DNA of 64,000 nucleotides from Evansella vedderi. GTDB lineage: Bacteria > Bacillota > Bacilli > Bacillales > Salisediminibacteriaceae. A model generated the notes under the pieces. The model had not been told where the DNA came from. It did not search any database and worked only from the letters and a program-made list of their open reading frames with translations. This document shows, piece by piece, positions 63,823-64,000 of this stretch; the first letter of the stretch is position 1; the number at the start of each line of letters is the position of its first letter. Location of the stretch: positions 1 to 64,000 of the forward strand of contig NZ_JAUSUG010000019.1 in assembly GCF_030813435.1 (NCBI RefSeq), in the 5' to 3' direction. Position numbers and translations under genes: made by a program.

Positions 63823-64000
63823 AAATGTCACATCCTATAAGGTTTGTCTAGATTAACGGACAAGAAATTTACAATACCAAAAAAAACAAACACCATATAT
63901 TATAAATATTATAAATTTTCGGACTATGGAAAGGGGATAGAATTAATTTGTTGGCGCAATATATTAATTCTAATATATTTCTTGTACTAATAATAGTCTA

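Noticed and set aside
63939-63971. AGAATTAAT / ATTAATTCT inverted repeat near the right edge
   Set aside because: It is AT-rich, has only 9-bp arms with a 15-bp gap, and lacks the operator core. It may be chance.

Overview
The window looks like a chromosomal stretch from a low-GC Bacillaceae bacterium. The reasons are strong AGGAGG-type ribosome binding sites, frequent TTG/GTG starts, CcpA-type cre boxes, a YesMN-type two-component system, a class D sortase with an LPDTS substrate, and many short mobile (MITE-like) intergenic elements. The genus cannot be fixed from sequence alone. Nearly all genes lie on the minus strand.

Layout. 1-220: tandem sigma-A promoters and leader of a ribosomal RNA operon that runs leftward out of the window. 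0.6-9.1 kb: housekeeping and stress genes (AIM24 protein, NERD protein, DUF438/hemerythrin/PAS protein, a ClpP paralogue behind a sigma factor, aldo/keto reductase, aspartase/fumarase). Two arrays of a 10-bp word repeated at an exact 21-bp period sit here. 9.2-14.2 kb: a five-gene nickel/oligopeptide ABC transporter. 14.4-20.4 kb: transketolase, a degenerate phosphofructokinase-like protein and a TRAP transporter. 20.6-23.8 kb: a wall-anchored GH3 glycosidase on a collagen-like stalk with its own sortase. 25-42.4 kb: carbohydrate island with beta-glucuronidase, three GPH-type sugar transporters, an AraC activator, a second (cytosolic) GH3, a MATE pump with a frameshifted MerR gene, a permease of unknown substrate, a frameshifted creatininase-family gene and an aldose epimerase. 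42.5-43.6 kb: remains of a second AraC/GPH pair. 43.7-49.6 kb: LarA-family racemase/epimerase, mannonate-oxidoreductase-like SDR, LarE, gluconokinase, LarB and the C-terminal half of LarC. 49.9-54.1 kb: three Gfo/Idh/MocA dehydrogenases and a TIM-barrel sugar isomerase. 54.4-63.8 kb: MFS transporter, YesL, a sugar ABC importer and the YesN/YesM pair.

How it may work together. Seven near-identical palindromes (core TTTGTTYNNNRRACAAA) lie in front of the TRAP operon, the PFK-like/transketolase operon, the GH3 region, two GPH transporters, the unknown permease and the lar operon. Several have a cre box beside them. This marks one catabolite-repressed regulon whose repressor is not recognisable in the window. 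The leading hypothesis is a nickel-dependent hexonate route. Glucuronides are cleaved by the GH2 enzyme. Hexonates such as mannonate, made by the SDR, are epimerised at C2 to gluconate by the nickel-pincer LarA homologue. Gluconokinase then phosphorylates the product for the pentose phosphate pathway (transketolase). LarB, LarC and LarE build the cofactor, and the nearby ABC transporter could supply nickel. The genes are seen in the sequence. The route is inference.

Three genes (MerR, AraC relic, creatininase family) carry single-base changes in homopolymer runs, which are either real decay or assembly errors.
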